Positions 1-9,737 of a DNA stretch of 64,000 nucleotides are shown here, one piece after another. A program made the translations under genes and the position numbers. The number at the start of each line of letters is the position of its first letter. Within the stretch, counting starts at the first letter, position 1. Origin of the DNA: Paraglaciecola sp. (GTDB taxonomy: Bacteria; Pseudomonadota; Gammaproteobacteria; Enterobacterales; Alteromonadaceae); assembly GCA_009993955.1 (NCBI GenBank), contig JAACSL010000001.1, forward strand, positions 186,001 to 250,000, in the 5' to 3' direction. The notes beneath the pieces were generated by a model that had not been told where the DNA came from, searched no databases, and saw only the letters and a list, made by a program, of their open reading frames with translations.

Positions 1-1285
1 GGAAAACGTCACAACTGATCACTTCACTTAAACGCACCATGTCGCGGTTTTTATTTGGCAGTTCTAAGCCAATGACTGATTTACCCGGAATCACTTCTAC
101 TACGCGCACTGAAATTGCCGACATGGCTCGGGCCAAATCTTTTGATAAAGTGGAGATTTTGCTTACTTTCACACCTGGGGCAAGATCCATTTCAAAACGC
201 GTAATCACAGGACCAGGGTACACCCCTACAACTTGAGCTTCGATATTAAAATCCGCCAGTTTTTCTTCCAATAAACGTGACACAATCTCCAGTTCTTCTG
301 GGGTAATGGGGTTTTTAATTTTATCTGCTCTTTCAAGCAAATCGAACGAGGGTAAAGGCTCAGCGCTGGTATGGATATCGGCGCTGTTCAACTTGTCCTG
401 TGGTTTAACCTTGTGCCGCACATGATGATTTTGTTCTATTTTAGCCTTGAGTTCCGTGGTGCTTTGGAAAAAAGGCTCGCTGTCATCATCGTCATCGTTG
501 TTGTGCACGGCATAAATGGGGGGTGAGGTTTTTCCTCTCGGCGCACTTTGCTCCTGTAGGTCTGCACTTTCATGCAAGGCTGTTCTTGGTTCAACGCGGG
601 TAAAACCACCCTGCTGTGCATTATGTATAAGGTTTGATTGGGTCGCCGTATCTCTCTCACCTCGTTTAAACGACAACAACGGCAAGCCACTTTGCTTAAT
701 GACAGTAGGAGAACGATAAATAAATTTGCTGACCAGAATAGTAATAGCACCCAACTTGTCGACTAAAACTAACCATGAAATGCCACTTAATAAAGTAAAG
801 CCCGTGCAGAAAAAACACAGTAACAGCAAGGTTGTACCAATTTGACTAAAATATGGCACTAAAGCCGTACTTAACACATCACCCACTAAGCCGCCTGCAG
901 AGTAACTATAGACGTCATCCATATTCATACTCAACAGCCCTGTGGCGCCTAACAACAGTAAAAAAGCGCCGATAATACGCAGGCCAATGGTCAGATAATC
1001 AATATCTAATAGATGTTTGGTTTGTTGGAACAGGAACCACCCCAAGAAGGCCGCACAAAATGGCACACAGTAGGCAAATGAACCCAAGGAAAAAAACAGA
1101 ATATCAGCAAACCACGCGCCAATAGGCCCAACCCAATTGTGCACATCGTTTTGTAGGCCTGCTTGACTCCAACTTGGGTCGGCTGGATGAAATGACGCTA
1201 ACGCCAGTAATATAAAAAAGGCAAACGCACAACTTAGCATCATGCCTACTTCCATAATCCTTTGAATTCCTGTTAATCGCGCCAT
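1..1285 (-). CDS. ftsK: DNA translocase FtsK, N-terminal part (runs off the window)
   Basis: Septal DNA translocase that couples chromosome segregation to division at the inner membrane. Only the first 428 codons are here; the reading frame is open to base 1. It starts at an ATG (MARLTGIQRIMEVG) and shows about four hydrophobic segments in the first 180 residues, matching the FtsK membrane domain, with the typical N-terminal motif HPADPSWSQ. A short polar linker with an acidic stretch (NNDDDDSEPF) follows, then the start of the alpha domain (ITRFEMDLAPGVKVSKIS, DLARAMSAISVRVVEVIPGK). The ATPase motifs and gamma domain lie outside the window. It follows lrp in the same direction, as in E. coli. 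The linker is much shorter than in E. coli FtsK, which is common outside enterobacteria. Confidence 0.93.
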   Translation of the reverse strand, partial: MARLTGIQRIMEVGMMLSCAFAFFILLALASFHPADPSWSQAGLQNDVHNWVGPIGAWFADILFFSLGSFAYCVPFCAAFLGWFLFQQTKHLLDIDYLTIGLRIIGAFLLLLGATGLLSMNMDDVYSYSAGGLVGDVLSTALVPYFSQIGTTLLLLCFFCTGFTLLSGISWLVLVDKLGAITILVSKFIYRSPTVIKQSGLPLLSFKRGERDTATQSNLIHNAQQGGFTRVEPRTALHESADLQEQSAPRGKTSPPIYAVHNNDDDDDSEPFFQSTTELKAKIEQNHHVRHKVKPQDKLNSADIHTSAEPLPSFDLLERADKIKNPITPEELEIVSRLLEEKLADFNIEAQVVGVYPGPVITRFEMDLAPGVKVSKISTLSKDLARAMSAISVRVVEVIPGKSVIGLELPNKNRDMVRLSEVISCDVF

Positions 1286-1406
1286 ATTTATTATTATCGT
1301 ATGAAGTCATTACTGCGGGTTAATGCTGTATAAGATACCAGTGCTGAACCCAAAATCCTAGAACGCTTTCGGCTCATTTGGGCCAGCAGGTGGTTTTTTA
1401 AGCAGT

Positions 1407-1892
1407 TTATTTCAAGCTTATTTTTACTTGCATGGACTCTTTAATTTCTTCCATGACGACATAAGTTCGCGTTTCACTCACCCCAGGTAATCGCAACAAG
1501 GTATCCCCTAATAATTTACGATAACTAGACATATCTGCTACACGCGCCTTCAGCAAAAAATCAAAGTTGCCAGAGACTAAATGACATTCTTGGATATCTT
1601 CTTGGTTACGCACTGCGGCAGAGAAATCTTCAAAGATGTCGACAGAGGTCTTGACCAAGGTTATTTCTACAAAAACCAACATAGAAGCACCTAATTTCGA
1701 CGGGTCTACTCGCGCGTGATAGCCTTTTATGTAGCCCTGTTGCTCCAGGCGTTTTACCCTTTCTAAGCAAGGACTGGCGCTGAGTCCAACCTTGGTTGCC
1801 AGCTCTGTATTGGAGATTTTTCCATTCTTTTGCAGTTCAATCAGAATATTACGGTCTATTCTATCTAAGTGCTTTGGGGTTTTTATCAGCAT
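1407..1892 (-). CDS. lrp: Leucine-responsive regulatory protein Lrp
   Basis: Global feast/famine regulator of the Lrp/AsnC family, 161 residues against 164 in E. coli. The N-terminal helix-turn-helix covers about residues 12-60 (LDRIDRNILIELQKNGKISN, then LATKVGLSASPCLERVKRLE); the C-terminal RAM ligand-binding domain covers about 70-155 and contains the conserved segment HLVSGNFDFLLKARV. It is divergent from ald with 135 bp between the start codons, and this gap holds an excellent Lrp-box match. The context supports Lrp control of alanine catabolism and probably autoregulation. It precedes ftsK, as in E. coli. Confidence 0.93.
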   Translation of the reverse strand: MLIKTPKHLDRIDRNILIELQKNGKISNTELATKVGLSASPCLERVKRLEQQGYIKGYHARVDPSKLGASMLVFVEITLVKTSVDIFEDFSAAVRNQEDIQECHLVSGNFDFLLKARVADMSSYRKLLGDTLLRLPGVSETRTYVVMEEIKESMQVKISLK

Positions 1893-1949
1893 ATAAAATT
1901 CTGAGAATTATCTAGATGTCAGCATTTTAAACTTATTGTTCGCGCAATT

Positions 1950-1964
1950 CAGAATAATTTTCTA
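1950..1964 (+). promoter_or_regulatory. Predicted Lrp box between lrp and ald
   Basis: CAGAATAATTTTCTA matches the published Lrp consensus YAGHAWATTWTDCTR at 14 of 15 positions; only position 8 differs (A for T). It lies just upstream of a plausible ald -10 element (TATACT, 1977-1982) whose -35 region is poor, so the box covers the place where an activator would sit. A looser AT-rich inverted element occurs close to the lrp start (1900-1915) but fits the consensus badly. Binding is inferred, not shown. Confidence 0.6.
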
Positions 1965-2027
1965 GGTAAGTTAACCTATACTTGCGCAGCTTTTTTAACT
2001 CAATCCTCCCTTTTTAAGGTCATAGCT

Positions 2028-3158
2028 ATGTTAATTGGTGTACCAAAAGAAATAAAAAACCATGAGTACCGAGTTGGTCTGACGCCCGCCGCTGTAAAAG
2101 AGTTTGTTACGTTCAATCACGAAGTTTGGGTACAAGCTGATGCGGGCAGCGCAATCGGCTTTACCGATGATCAATATGTTGCTGCTGGCGCAACTATTGT
2201 GGCTGATGCGGCATCGATCTTTGCTAAAGCTGACATGATAGTGAAGGTTAAAGAGCCACAAGCTCAAGAATGTCGCATGCTACGCAAAGGCCAAACCTTG
2301 TACACCTATCTGCACCTAGCCCCCGATCCTCAGCAAACTAAGCTGTTAGTTGAGTCAGGTGCAACATGCATTGCATATGAGACGGTAACTGACGTTAAAA
2401 ATGGCTTACCTCTGCTGGCACCAATGAGCGAAGTCGCGGGTCGAATGGCAGTGCAAGCTGGCGCACATTATCTTGAAAAATCGCATGGTGGTAGTGGCAC
2501 GTTACTTGGCGGAGTGCCAGGTGTGGCACCAGGGAAAGTATTGATTATTGGCGGTGGTGTGGTGGGCACTAATGCCGCAAAGATGGCACTTGGCCTAGGC
2601 GCTGATGTGACTATTCTTGACCGTTCGTTACCCAGATTGCGTGAACTAGATGATATTTTTGATGGTCGCTTGAAAACCGTATTCTCCACCGTAGATGCCA
2701 TTGAATATTATTCTGCAAAAGCGGATTTAGTGATTGGTGCGGTGCTTATTCCTGGTGCAGCGGCCCCCAAACTTTTAACCCGTGAACACATTAAAAATAT
2801 GAAGGAAGGTTCAGTGGTAGTGGATGTTGCCATCGATCAAGGTGGCTGTTTCGAAACATCTAAAGCCACCACACACCAAGACCCTGTTTATACGGTGGAC
2901 GGTGTAGTGCATTATTGTGTTGCCAATATGCCAGGTGGTGTTGCTCGCACATCAACCATGGCTTTGAACAACGCCACCCTACCCTTCGGATTAGCATTAG
3001 CAAATAAAGGTCCTAAACAAGCAATGTTAGAAAACCCACACTTGTTAAACGGCTTAAATGTGCATGAAGGCAAGGTGACTTACAAAGCGGTAGTTGATGC
3101 GCTAGGCAGTGAACTTAACCTTGAGTATATGGACGCAAAACAAGCTTTGAGTCTATAG
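2028..3158 (+). CDS. ald: Alanine dehydrogenase
   Basis: NAD-dependent oxidative deamination of L-alanine to pyruvate and ammonium. At 376 residues it has the usual family length. Visible catalytic residues are Arg15 (HEYRVGLTP), Lys75 (VKVKEP) and His96 (TYLHLAPD); the Rossmann motif [18 protein letters not shown] and the conserved [10 protein letters not shown] segment follow. The ATG has an AAGG element about 9 bases upstream. It is divergent from lrp, a common arrangement for amino-acid catabolic genes controlled by an Lrp-type protein. A strong hairpin terminator follows 24 bases after the stop. Confidence 0.95.
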   Translation: MLIGVPKEIKNHEYRVGLTPAAVKEFVTFNHEVWVQADAGSAIGFTDDQYVAAGATIVADAASIFAKADMIVKVKEPQAQECRMLRKGQTLYTYLHLAPDPQQTKLLVESGATCIAYETVTDVKNGLPLLAPMSEVAGRMAVQAGAHYLEKSHGGSGTLLGGVPGVAPGKVLIIGGGVVGTNAAKMALGLGADVTILDRSLPRLRELDDIFDGRLKTVFSTVDAIEYYSAKADLVIGAVLIPGAAAPKLLTREHIKNMKEGSVVVDVAIDQGGCFETSKATTHQDPVYTVDGVVHYCVANMPGGVARTSTMALNNATLPFGLALANKGPKQAMLENPHLLNGLNVHEGKVTYKAVVDALGSELNLEYMDAKQALSL

Positions 3159-3182
3159 GCACTTTCCATTCAGTGACTACAT

Positions 3183-3210
3183 AAAAAATGCCGCTCATGC
3201 GGCATTTTTT
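3183..3210. terminator. Bidirectional intrinsic terminator between ald and pyrF
   Basis: A perfect 12-bp inverted repeat, AAAAAATGCCGC / GCGGCATTTTTT, with a TCAT loop. The A-run and T-run make it work on both strands, ending ald on plus and the lapA-lapB-pyrF transcript on minus. Confidence 0.9.
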
Positions 3211-3221
3211 GGCTTAAGCAG

Positions 3222-3920
3222 CTAACTCAACATACTACTATTGATATCAATTAGTGCCGCAAGAGGATCGCTGGATTGGGTAATCGGTCGACCTATCACC
3301 AAGTAGTCTGAACCAGCTTGTATCGCAGCTTTAGGTGTCATTACCCTAATTTGGTCGCCCTTAATACTCCCTTCTGGCCTGATGCCTGGTGTGACTAAGA
3401 CAAAATCTTGGCTAATATTTGCTTTTAATAAACTTGCTTCTTGGGCAGAGCATACAACGCCATCCAAACCAGACTGATGTGTGAGCTTTGCCAAGTGTAA
3501 TACGTGCTGCTCAGGGCTTTGCACGATACCAATACTGGACAATTGGGTTTGATCCATACTTGTTAGCACTGTAACGGCAATGAGCAATGGACGTTGGTGT
3601 CCAAAGGACTCTATCCCTCGCATTGCTTGCTCCATCATCACAGGGCCACCTGAAGCATGCACGTTAACCATCCATACCCCCATATCTGCCGCAGCGACAC
3701 AAGCTTTAGCCACCGTATTAGGGATATCGTGAAATTTGAGGTCGAGAAAAACTTTGAAGCCTCTAGCCACTAACTGTTTGACAAAGTCTGGGCCAAAATA
3801 GGTGAACATTTCCTTGCCTACTTTAAGTTTACAAAGGGCTGGATCTAATTTATCGACAAAACCTAGGGCCGTCGGTAGATTGTCAAAATCTAAGGCAATG
3901 ACAATTTTTGCGTCATACAT
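3222..3920 (-). CDS. pyrF: Orotidine 5'-phosphate decarboxylase
   Basis: Converts OMP to UMP, the last step of de novo pyrimidine synthesis. It has 232 residues with the family signature [11 protein letters not shown] containing the catalytic Asp60-x-Lys62-x-x-Asp65 array, plus the phosphate-binding region VTPGIRP and the C-terminal [10 protein letters not shown] segment. It starts five bases after the lapB stop, so it is probably translated from the lapA-lapB-pyrF mRNA, the same gene order as E. coli. The bidirectional terminator lies just beyond its stop. Confidence 0.95.
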   Translation of the reverse strand: MYDAKIVIALDFDNLPTALGFVDKLDPALCKLKVGKEMFTYFGPDFVKQLVARGFKVFLDLKFHDIPNTVAKACVAAADMGVWMVNVHASGGPVMMEQAMRGIESFGHQRPLLIAVTVLTSMDQTQLSSIGIVQSPEQHVLHLAKLTHQSGLDGVVCSAQEASLLKANISQDFVLVTPGIRPEGSIKGDQIRVMTPKAAIQAGSDYLVIGRPITQSSDPLAALIDINSSMLS

Positions 3921-3925
3921 ACTCT

Positions 3926-5095
3926 TTACTCACCATCTAGACCTTTGATGGGTTTAACCGCTCCCCATTTTTTACAAGAAGGGCACAACCAATGCACTTG
4001 ACTGCCTGAAAAACCGCAACTTAAGCAACGATATTTAGGGCGTAATTTGATTTGTTCTTCTACTAATTCTTTGAGTAGTCGCAGGCTATTCGTAGAATCA
4101 TCATTGTGTTGCTGCTCAATATACAGCCCCATCAGCGTCTTAAACCCTTTCATGGTGGGATGTTTCCTGAGTTGCTGCAGCAGAAGATCTGCTGCGACGA
4201 CACTTGATTCTTCTTTGGCGACGAGTTTCACTTTAGCTAAATAGGCACTGGCACATTGTTGCCAGTACTGATTTAGCAGGTTTTCTAGTTTTTGGTGGTT
4301 GTGTAACTTTTCGGTACATTGTTCTATTAAGGGGATTGCCTCAGACAGCCATGCGATATCACGCCCAGGCACTTGGGCCAAATAGTCTATGGCTTGTTCG
4401 TATTCTTTATTGTCAATGGCCAGCTCACCCAACATTAAAAATGGTCTAACGGCTTTGCCGTCCACTTTTAATGCTTCCTGCAAATAACTTTGCGCTTGCG
4501 CAGTATTACCTTTGCGCCACTCAATTTGGGCTTGTTCACAATAAAAGTGGGCAACTCGAGCACATAACTCATCGCTGTCTCCACCTGCATTTATCATGTT
4601 CTCGGCCAATTCTATAGCCCTACCCCATTCCTTGGTGGTTTGATAGATATTGAATAACTGAGTCTGCGCCTCCAGAAAGTGTTTTTCACTATTAAGTAGC
4701 TGTAAAAAAGCATTTTCTGCGCGTTCCAAAAAGCCCGCTAAAACATAGTCCCTGCCCAGTTCTTTCAGGGCTGATTCACGTTGAGAGGCTGAAATTTCTT
4801 CTTTGCTGACTAAATTCTGATGCACTCGAATCGCACGGTCTAATTCTCCTCGATGCCTGAAGAATTTACCCATAGCAATATGCGTTTCCACCGTATCGCT
4901 GTCTAAATCAATCATCTTAATCAGGGTATCAACCGCTTTATCTGGTTCATCAGACAATAAAAAGTTTAATCCACGATAATAATGTTTAGACAAGATACTG
5001 CTTTGTTTACGCTGAGCTTGACGAACACTATTCCTGCCCATCACCCATCCATAGCCAGCCGCAACAGGTAATAACAAAAATAGAAGTTCTAACAT
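3926..5095 (-). CDS. lapB: Lipopolysaccharide assembly protein B (YciM)
   Basis: Inner-membrane-anchored cytoplasmic TPR protein that, in E. coli, promotes FtsH-dependent turnover of LpxC and so limits LPS synthesis. It has 389 residues, the E. coli length. An N-terminal membrane helix ([20 protein letters not shown]) is followed by a long series of TPR-type helices (about 35-350) and a C-terminal rubredoxin-like metal-binding domain with two CxxC pairs (CLSCGF and CPSCKKW). It is preceded by lapA with an 11-bp gap and followed by pyrF. Confidence 0.93.
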   Translation of the reverse strand: MLELLFLLLPVAAGYGWVMGRNSVRQAQRKQSSILSKHYYRGLNFLLSDEPDKAVDTLIKMIDLDSDTVETHIAMGKFFRHRGELDRAIRVHQNLVSKEEISASQRESALKELGRDYVLAGFLERAENAFLQLLNSEKHFLEAQTQLFNIYQTTKEWGRAIELAENMINAGGDSDELCARVAHFYCEQAQIEWRKGNTAQAQSYLQEALKVDGKAVRPFLMLGELAIDNKEYEQAIDYLAQVPGRDIAWLSEAIPLIEQCTEKLHNHQKLENLLNQYWQQCASAYLAKVKLVAKEESSVVAADLLLQQLRKHPTMKGFKTLMGLYIEQQHNDDSTNSLRLLKELVEEQIKLRPKYRCLSCGFSGSQVHWLCPSCKKWGAVKPIKGLDGE

Positions 5096-5106
5096 TAGGC
5101 TGGACG

Positions 5107-5367
5107 TTACCTTGCTGAGAGCTTTTTGGTTCTACGCTCGAGCAACGTAATCTGCAATTTAAGCCGAATGATGTAGGTGATAAATAATAAAAGACTAAAT
5201 AAAACACCCATCAAAAAGGCACAAATTATGACTTTTGACATGCTGACTTGTGAGGCAGCAATGAGGTAATTGACACTGACAATTTGGGTATTATTGGCGC
5301 CTATTACACCAGCGATAATCAACAATGCCAATAATAGAGTGAGAATGACGATACTTTTGATGTTCAT
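5107..5367 (-). CDS. lapA: Lipopolysaccharide assembly protein A (DUF1049)
   Basis: Small inner-membrane protein of 86 residues with two hydrophobic helices (about 5-24 and 42-66) and a basic C-terminal tail (LERRTKKLSAR), the layout of LapA/YciS. It partners LapB in LPS-synthesis control. The preceding ihfB transcript appears to end at the hairpin 5462-5489, so lapA probably has its own promoter in the roughly 95 bp before its start, although a readthrough contribution is possible. Confidence 0.88.
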   Translation of the reverse strand: MNIKSIVILTLLLALLIIAGVIGANNTQIVSVNYLIAASQVSMSKVIICAFLMGVLFSLLLFITYIIRLKLQITLLERRTKKLSAR

Positions 5368-5461
5368 TTTTGCTCGTAGTCAGCCAGAGTCTGATACACA
5401 ATTTCTTCCATTAATTTTAGGTATGTAGAGGAACAAATAACTTCACAAGTGCTACTGTAAC

Positions 5462-5489
5462 AAAAACGGCACCCGAATTGGAGTGCCGT
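5462..5489 (-). terminator. Intrinsic terminator after ihfB
   Basis: The inverted repeat ACGGCAC / GTGCCGT (5466-5472 and 5483-5489) has a 10-base loop. Read on the minus strand it ends in GCCGTTTTTG, giving the U-tract, 30 bp after the ihfB stop. Confidence 0.85.
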
Positions 5490-5518
5490 CTTAATAGAAT
5501 TTTCTAGCTACGATGGAT

Positions 5519-5800
5519 CTAGAATTCATTGACTCGTTCACGTAACTCTTTACCTGGTTTGAAGTGCGGAACGTATTTTCCGTCTAAACGCACTGTTTCA
5601 CCTGTTTTGGGGTTGCGACCTACTCGAGGTGCCCTAAAATGCAAAGAAAAACTACCAAAACCACGAATTTCGATGCGCTCACCTTTTTGTAAAGTTTGCG
5701 CCATTTGTTCGAGCATTTCCTTGATAGCTAACTCAACATCCTTGGCCGGAATTTGTCTAGCTTTATCAGCAAGTCTTTCGATAAGTTCTGATTTGGTCAC
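5519..5800 (-). CDS. ihfB: Integration host factor subunit beta
   Basis: DNA-bending nucleoid protein that pairs with IhfA (also in this window, 53396-53692). It has 93 residues, with the HU/IHF signature [20 protein letters not shown] and the beta-arm RNPKTGETV. It begins with GTG behind a GAGAGG ribosome-binding site. It is downstream of rpsA, as in most gammaproteobacteria, and has its own terminator. Confidence 0.95.
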   Translation of the reverse strand: MTKSELIERLADKARQIPAKDVELAIKEMLEQMAQTLQKGERIEIRGFGSFSLHFRAPRVGRNPKTGETVRLDGKYVPHFKPGKELRERVNEF

Positions 5801-5892
5801 TTAACCTCTCCATCAATCCAAAAACTATATGTGCCGATAATAGAGTGCGTAGCAATTAATGTAAAACTAATTATACGCACTCACTCTTCAGA

Positions 5893-7563
5893 TTAATCGT
5901 TTTTAGCTGCTTTGAAAGCGTCAGCAAAAGCGTTAGTGAAAGTCACTTCTTCTTGCTGGTTCACTTTGTCAATCGCTTCTTTCTCATCTGCTTGGTCTTT
6001 CGCTTTTACTGATAAGTTAACGATACGGTTCTTGCGATCAACGCCCATAAATTTGGCTTCAATGCTTGAACCAACAGCAACCACTTCTGATGCATCTTCT
6101 ACACGTTCACGTGCTAAGTCTGCGGCACGAATATAACCTTCAACTTCGTCAGCCAACTTAACTGTTACGCCTTTAGCGTCAGCAGCAGTAACCGTACCAG
6201 TTACGATAGTGCCTTTCTTGGTGTCGTTCAGATACATATTAAATGGATCTTCTTCGATTTGTTTAACACCTAAAGAGATACGCTCGCGCTCTGGGTCAAC
6301 TTGCAATACAACAGCAGAGATTTCGTCACCTTTTTTGTAGTCACGAACCGCTTCTTCGCCAGTTTTGTTCCAAGAGATGTCAGACAAGTGTACTAAACCG
6401 TCAATGCCGCCATCTAAACCAATGAAGATACCGAAGTCAGTAATAGATTTGATCTTACCAGTTACCTTGTCGCCTTTACTTTGTGCTTTAGCGAACTCTT
6501 CCCAAGGGTTAGGAATACACTGTTTCAAGCCAAGAGAAATACGACGACGCTCTTCATCAATTTCAAGAACCATAACTTCAACCACATCACCTAAGTTAAC
6601 TACTTTAGATGGGTGAATGTTTTTGTTAGTCCAATCCATTTCAGAAACGTGTACTAAACCTTCTACGCCGTCTTCAATTTCAACAAAACAACCGTAATCA
6701 GTTAAGTTAGTCACAGCACCACTTAAGCGAGCGCCTTCTGGGTAACGGTTAGCAATTTCTTGCCATGGATCGTTGCCCATTTGTTTCATACCTAAAGAAA
6801 CGCGTGATTTGTCTTTGTCAAACTTCAATACTTTAACATTGATTTCGTCACCAACATTTACCACTTCACTTGGGTGCTTAACGCGTTTCCAAGCCATATC
6901 GGTAATGTGTAACAAACCATCAACGCCACCTAAGTCAACAAACGCGCCGTAGTCAGTCAGGTTCTTAACAATACCTTTAACTTCATGGCCTTCTTCGAGG
7001 TTAGCAAGCAATGAATCGCGCTCTGCGCTGCTTTCTGCTTCAATAACTGCACGACGAGAAACAACAACGTTGTTGCGTTTTGCATCTAACTTGATGACTT
7101 TAAATTCTAATTCTTTGCCTTCAAGATGCGCTGTATCGCGCACTGGGCGTACATCTACCAAAGAACCAGGTAAGAATGCACGAACTGTATTTACTTCAAC
7201 TGTAAAGCCACCTTTAACTTTACCGTTGATAATACCTATGATGGTTTTCTTCTCGTTATAAGCTTTCTCTAATTCAACCCAAGCTTCATGACGTTTCGCT
7301 TTTTCACGAGACAAAATTGTCTCACCGAAACCATCTTCAACAGCATCAAGTGCTACATCAATTTGGTCACCTACGGCGATATCCAAGCTACCATCAGCAT
7401 TTCTGAACTGCTCTACAGGAATAGCACTTTCAGATTTTAAACCAGCGTCAACCAATACGATGTCTTTATCGATAGAGACAATGGTACCTTTAACAATTGA
7501 GCCAGGACGGGTTTCGAGTTCTTTTAAACTCTCTTCGAATAGTTGAGCAAAATTTTCAATCAT
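5893..7563 (-). CDS. rpsA: 30S ribosomal protein S1
   Basis: mRNA-binding ribosomal protein that brings transcripts to the 30S subunit. The 556 residues (E. coli 557) hold six S1 repeats, recognisable by the recurrent GxVxxxxDyGxFV...GLVH pattern (for example [20 protein letters not shown] and [20 protein letters not shown]). There is no good Shine-Dalgarno before the ATG, only GAAGAAC/GAAAAAC. That fits the known SD-poor, autoregulated rpsA leader of E. coli. The order cmk-rpsA-ihfB is conserved. Confidence 0.97.
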   Translation of the reverse strand: MIENFAQLFEESLKELETRPGSIVKGTIVSIDKDIVLVDAGLKSESAIPVEQFRNADGSLDIAVGDQIDVALDAVEDGFGETILSREKAKRHEAWVELEKAYNEKKTIIGIINGKVKGGFTVEVNTVRAFLPGSLVDVRPVRDTAHLEGKELEFKVIKLDAKRNNVVVSRRAVIEAESSAERDSLLANLEEGHEVKGIVKNLTDYGAFVDLGGVDGLLHITDMAWKRVKHPSEVVNVGDEINVKVLKFDKDKSRVSLGMKQMGNDPWQEIANRYPEGARLSGAVTNLTDYGCFVEIEDGVEGLVHVSEMDWTNKNIHPSKVVNLGDVVEVMVLEIDEERRRISLGLKQCIPNPWEEFAKAQSKGDKVTGKIKSITDFGIFIGLDGGIDGLVHLSDISWNKTGEEAVRDYKKGDEISAVVLQVDPERERISLGVKQIEEDPFNMYLNDTKKGTIVTGTVTAADAKGVTVKLADEVEGYIRAADLARERVEDASEVVAVGSSIEAKFMGVDRKNRIVNLSVKAKDQADEKEAIDKVNQQEEVTFTNAFADAFKAAKND

Positions 7564-7626
7564 AGTTTTTCAATAGTTCTTCATTGACAGCCACGTTACA
7601 ATCCAGTGAGCGTGGGGTTGTTACAT

Positions 7627-7650
7627 AAAACTAGGCCATCCTGGCCTTAG
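7627..7650 (-). terminator. Possible weak terminator between cmk and rpsA
   Basis: On the minus strand CTAAGGCCAGGATGGCCTAG folds with a 6-bp AGGCCA/TGGCCT core, extended through a bulge by CTA/TAG, and is followed by TTTTAT. It lies 30 bp after the cmk stop. It may attenuate readthrough into rpsA; the U-tract is short, so confidence is moderate. Confidence 0.45.
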
Positions 7651-7679
7651 CATAGTTAACTATTAACTTATGGGCACTG

Positions 7680-8357
7680 TTAAGCAGTAAGTTTACACGC
7701 CATAAATTCTTCAATCTTTTCAATCACTTGTTCGACATTTAAGTTTGTTGAGTCGATGATAAGTGCATCTTCTGCAGGCACCAAAGGTGCAACCTTGCGG
7801 GTTGCGTCTCGATCGTCACGAGCTTTTATGTCGGCTAAAAGGCGCAGTATGCTAACATCATGTCCCGCCTCTTTCAACTGATTAAAGCGTCTGGACGCCC
7901 GTTCTTCGGCACTTGCCGTTAAAAATATTTTTACCTGGGCTTGGGGGAAAACCACGGTACCCATATCTCTGCCATCGGCAACTAAACCTGGGCTTTGTTT
8001 AAAAGCCCGTTGCCGACGCAAAAGTGCTTCGCGTACGGCAGGTAGTGATGCAACTTGAGATGCCACCGCTCCCACTTCTTCAGTGCGAATGGCTTCAGAT
8101 ACATCCTCGCCTTCAAGAATAATTCTTACGCCAGTTGGCGTGGCTTCAAAATGCACATCTAAACCACTCGCCAAAGGTAGTAAGCCCGCTTCGTCGTCAG
8201 CGGGAATTTGATGGTGAATCGCAGCGATAGCCAAAACACGATAAATTGCGCCACTGTCTAAGAAATGCCAACCAAGTTTTTTTGCCAGCAAAATACTGAT
8301 CGTTCCCTTGCCAGCACCACTAGGTCCATCAACAGTTATTACAGGTTCAGAAACCAT
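7680..8357 (-). CDS. cmk: Cytidylate kinase
   Basis: Phosphorylates CMP and dCMP. It has 225 residues (E. coli 227). The P-loop is at the N-terminus ([13 protein letters not shown]), with the CMP-binding [13 protein letters not shown] and the lid [10 protein letters not shown] downstream. I chose the ATG at 8357 (MVSEPVI) because a GGAGAGG site sits 3 bases upstream. The longer in-frame ATG at 8399 overlaps a near-consensus -10 box and adds 14 residues not expected in the family. It lies downstream of aroA, which follows serC. Confidence 0.93.
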   Translation of the reverse strand: MVSEPVITVDGPSGAGKGTISILLAKKLGWHFLDSGAIYRVLAIAAIHHQIPADDEAGLLPLASGLDVHFEATPTGVRIILEGEDVSEAIRTEEVGAVASQVASLPAVREALLRRQRAFKQSPGLVADGRDMGTVVFPQAQVKIFLTASAEERASRRFNQLKEAGHDVSILRLLADIKARDDRDATRKVAPLVPAEDALIIDSTNLNVEQVIEKIEEFMACKLTA

Positions 8358-8388
8358 TACCTCTCCGAAGTGGTGAAAATCGCGCGCA

Positions 8389-8416
8389 ATTATACGCATT
8401 GACCATAGATAAGCAA
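8389..8416 (-). promoter_or_regulatory. Predicted sigma70 promoter for cmk
   Basis: On the minus strand TTGCTT (8411-8416), 16-bp spacer, TATAAT (8389-8394, perfect -10). Expected start is about 25 bp before the chosen cmk ATG. It makes the upstream in-frame ATG at 8399 unlikely to be on the message. Confidence 0.6.
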
Positions 8417-8420
8417 TGAC

Positions 8421-8440
8421 AGCTCTGTGACAACAGAGCT
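8421..8440. other. Perfect 8-bp inverted repeat after aroA
   Basis: AGCTCTGT / ACAGAGCT with a GACA loop, 10 bp past the aroA stop and immediately upstream of the cmk promoter. There is no U-run on either strand, so it looks like an mRNA 3'-end stabiliser or a factor-dependent end rather than a classical intrinsic terminator. Confidence 0.45.
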
Positions 8441-8450
8441 GTGTTGTTTG

Positions 8451-9737
8451 TTAAGCGTGGCAGATCCCTGCGAAACGCGAGAAGTAATCGGGGAAGGTTT
8501 TGACCGTACAATCAGGATCGTTGATGGTAATACCCAACTCACTGAAAGCGAGCAGTGAAAAACACATGGCCATGCGATGATCATTATAAGTATCAATCGC
8601 CGCATGACTAATTTTTAGCGGCGGGGTTATGCTGATGTAGTCATAGCCTTCTTCCACTATGGCGCCAATCTTGCGCAATTCACAACTCATTGCAGCCAAC
8701 CTGTCGGTTTCTTTCACTCGCCAATTATATATGTTGCGAATAGAGGTTGTGCCCTTGGCAAATAAGGCAGCGGTGGCGATAGTCATGGCTGCATCAGGAA
8801 TATGATTTAAATCTAAATCAACCGCAGTTAACGATGCCCCAGTGACTTCGATGTAGTCGTCACCCCATTTTACCTTGGCCCCCATTTTCTCCAGTACGTC
8901 GGCAAAACGAATATCACCTTGAATACTATTTTTACCAACACCCGTGACTTTAACAGTACCGCCCTGGATAGCACCAGCGGCTAAGAAGTAAGAAGCCGAT
9001 GAGGCGTCACCTTCCACTAAAAATTTACCCGGAGATAAATATTGTTGATTACCCTTGATGGTGAAGCGTTGGTAGGCGTCGTTGCCCACCTCAATGGCAA
9101 AACGCGCCATGGTATCTAGGGTAATATCGATATAAGGTTTTGAGACTAGTTCACCCACAATGCTGATTGTGGTGTCGTGACTAAATAGTGGTGCCGCCAT
9201 GAGAAGCGCCGTTAAAAATTGACTAGACACACTGCCGTCAACCGTCAGTTCTCCGCCAGACATCGCGTGGCCGTGGATCGTTAGGGGTGGATAGCCCAGA
9301 TTTTTCTGATACTCGATAGTAGCACCTGCTTGCACAAGAGAATCCACTAACGAACCGATGGGACGTTCTTCCATACGCGGCTCTCCGGTAAGTTCAAAGG
9401 TCCCTTGACTTGCAGCGAGCGCTGCACATAAAGGACGCATTGCTGTACCAGCATTGCCTAAAAATAAACTGACAGGCTGGGCACATGTGAAGGCGCCACC
9501 ATTACCTTTTACCCAGCATTCGGTTTTGTCTGCTGAAAGTCGATATTCAATGCTAAGACGTTTTAACGCGTTCAGCATGTGATGAATATCTTCACTGTCG
9601 AGCAAATTAGTCAGATGAGTTTCCCCCTTTGCTAATGCCGCCAATAGCAATGCTCGGTTTGATAAACTTTTTGAACCCGGTACATTGACGCTACCGCTGA
9701 CGTGTTTAACGGGTGATAAGTGAAGTTGTTTCATCAT
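8451..9737 (-). CDS. aroA: 3-phosphoshikimate 1-carboxyvinyltransferase (EPSP synthase)
   Basis: Sixth step of the shikimate pathway: shikimate-3-phosphate plus PEP gives EPSP. It has 428 residues (E. coli 427). Visible family motifs are [18 protein letters not shown] near the N-terminus, [36 protein letters not shown] and the C-terminal [15 protein letters not shown]. These are class I features (native GNAGTAMRP), so glyphosate sensitivity is expected. Its start overlaps the serC stop by 4 bp (ATGA), so the two are translationally coupled as in E. coli serC-aroA. Confidence 0.96.
   Translation of the reverse strand: MMKQLHLSPVKHVSGSVNVPGSKSLSNRALLLAALAKGETHLTNLLDSEDIHHMLNALKRLSIEYRLSADKTECWVKGNGGAFTCAQPVSLFLGNAGTAMRPLCAALAASQGTFELTGEPRMEERPIGSLVDSLVQAGATIEYQKNLGYPPLTIHGHAMSGGELTVDGSVSSQFLTALLMAAPLFSHDTTISIVGELVSKPYIDITLDTMARFAIEVGNDAYQRFTIKGNQQYLSPGKFLVEGDASSASYFLAAGAIQGGTVKVTGVGKNSIQGDIRFADVLEKMGAKVKWGDDYIEVTGASLTAVDLDLNHIPDAAMTIATAALFAKGTTSIRNIYNWRVKETDRLAAMSCELRKIGAIVEEGYDYISITPPLKISHAAIDTYNDHRMAMCFSLLAFSELGITINDPDCTVKTFPDYFSRFAGICHA

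Noticed and set aside
436-750. 104-codon minus-strand frame within ftsK
   Set aside because: It is an alternative frame of the ftsK linker region; the true ftsK frame is open across it and matches the family.
8358-8399. Longer cmk form from the ATG at 8399
   Set aside because: This ATG overlaps a consensus -10 box and the added residues have no family match; the ATG at 8357 has a strong ribosome-binding site.
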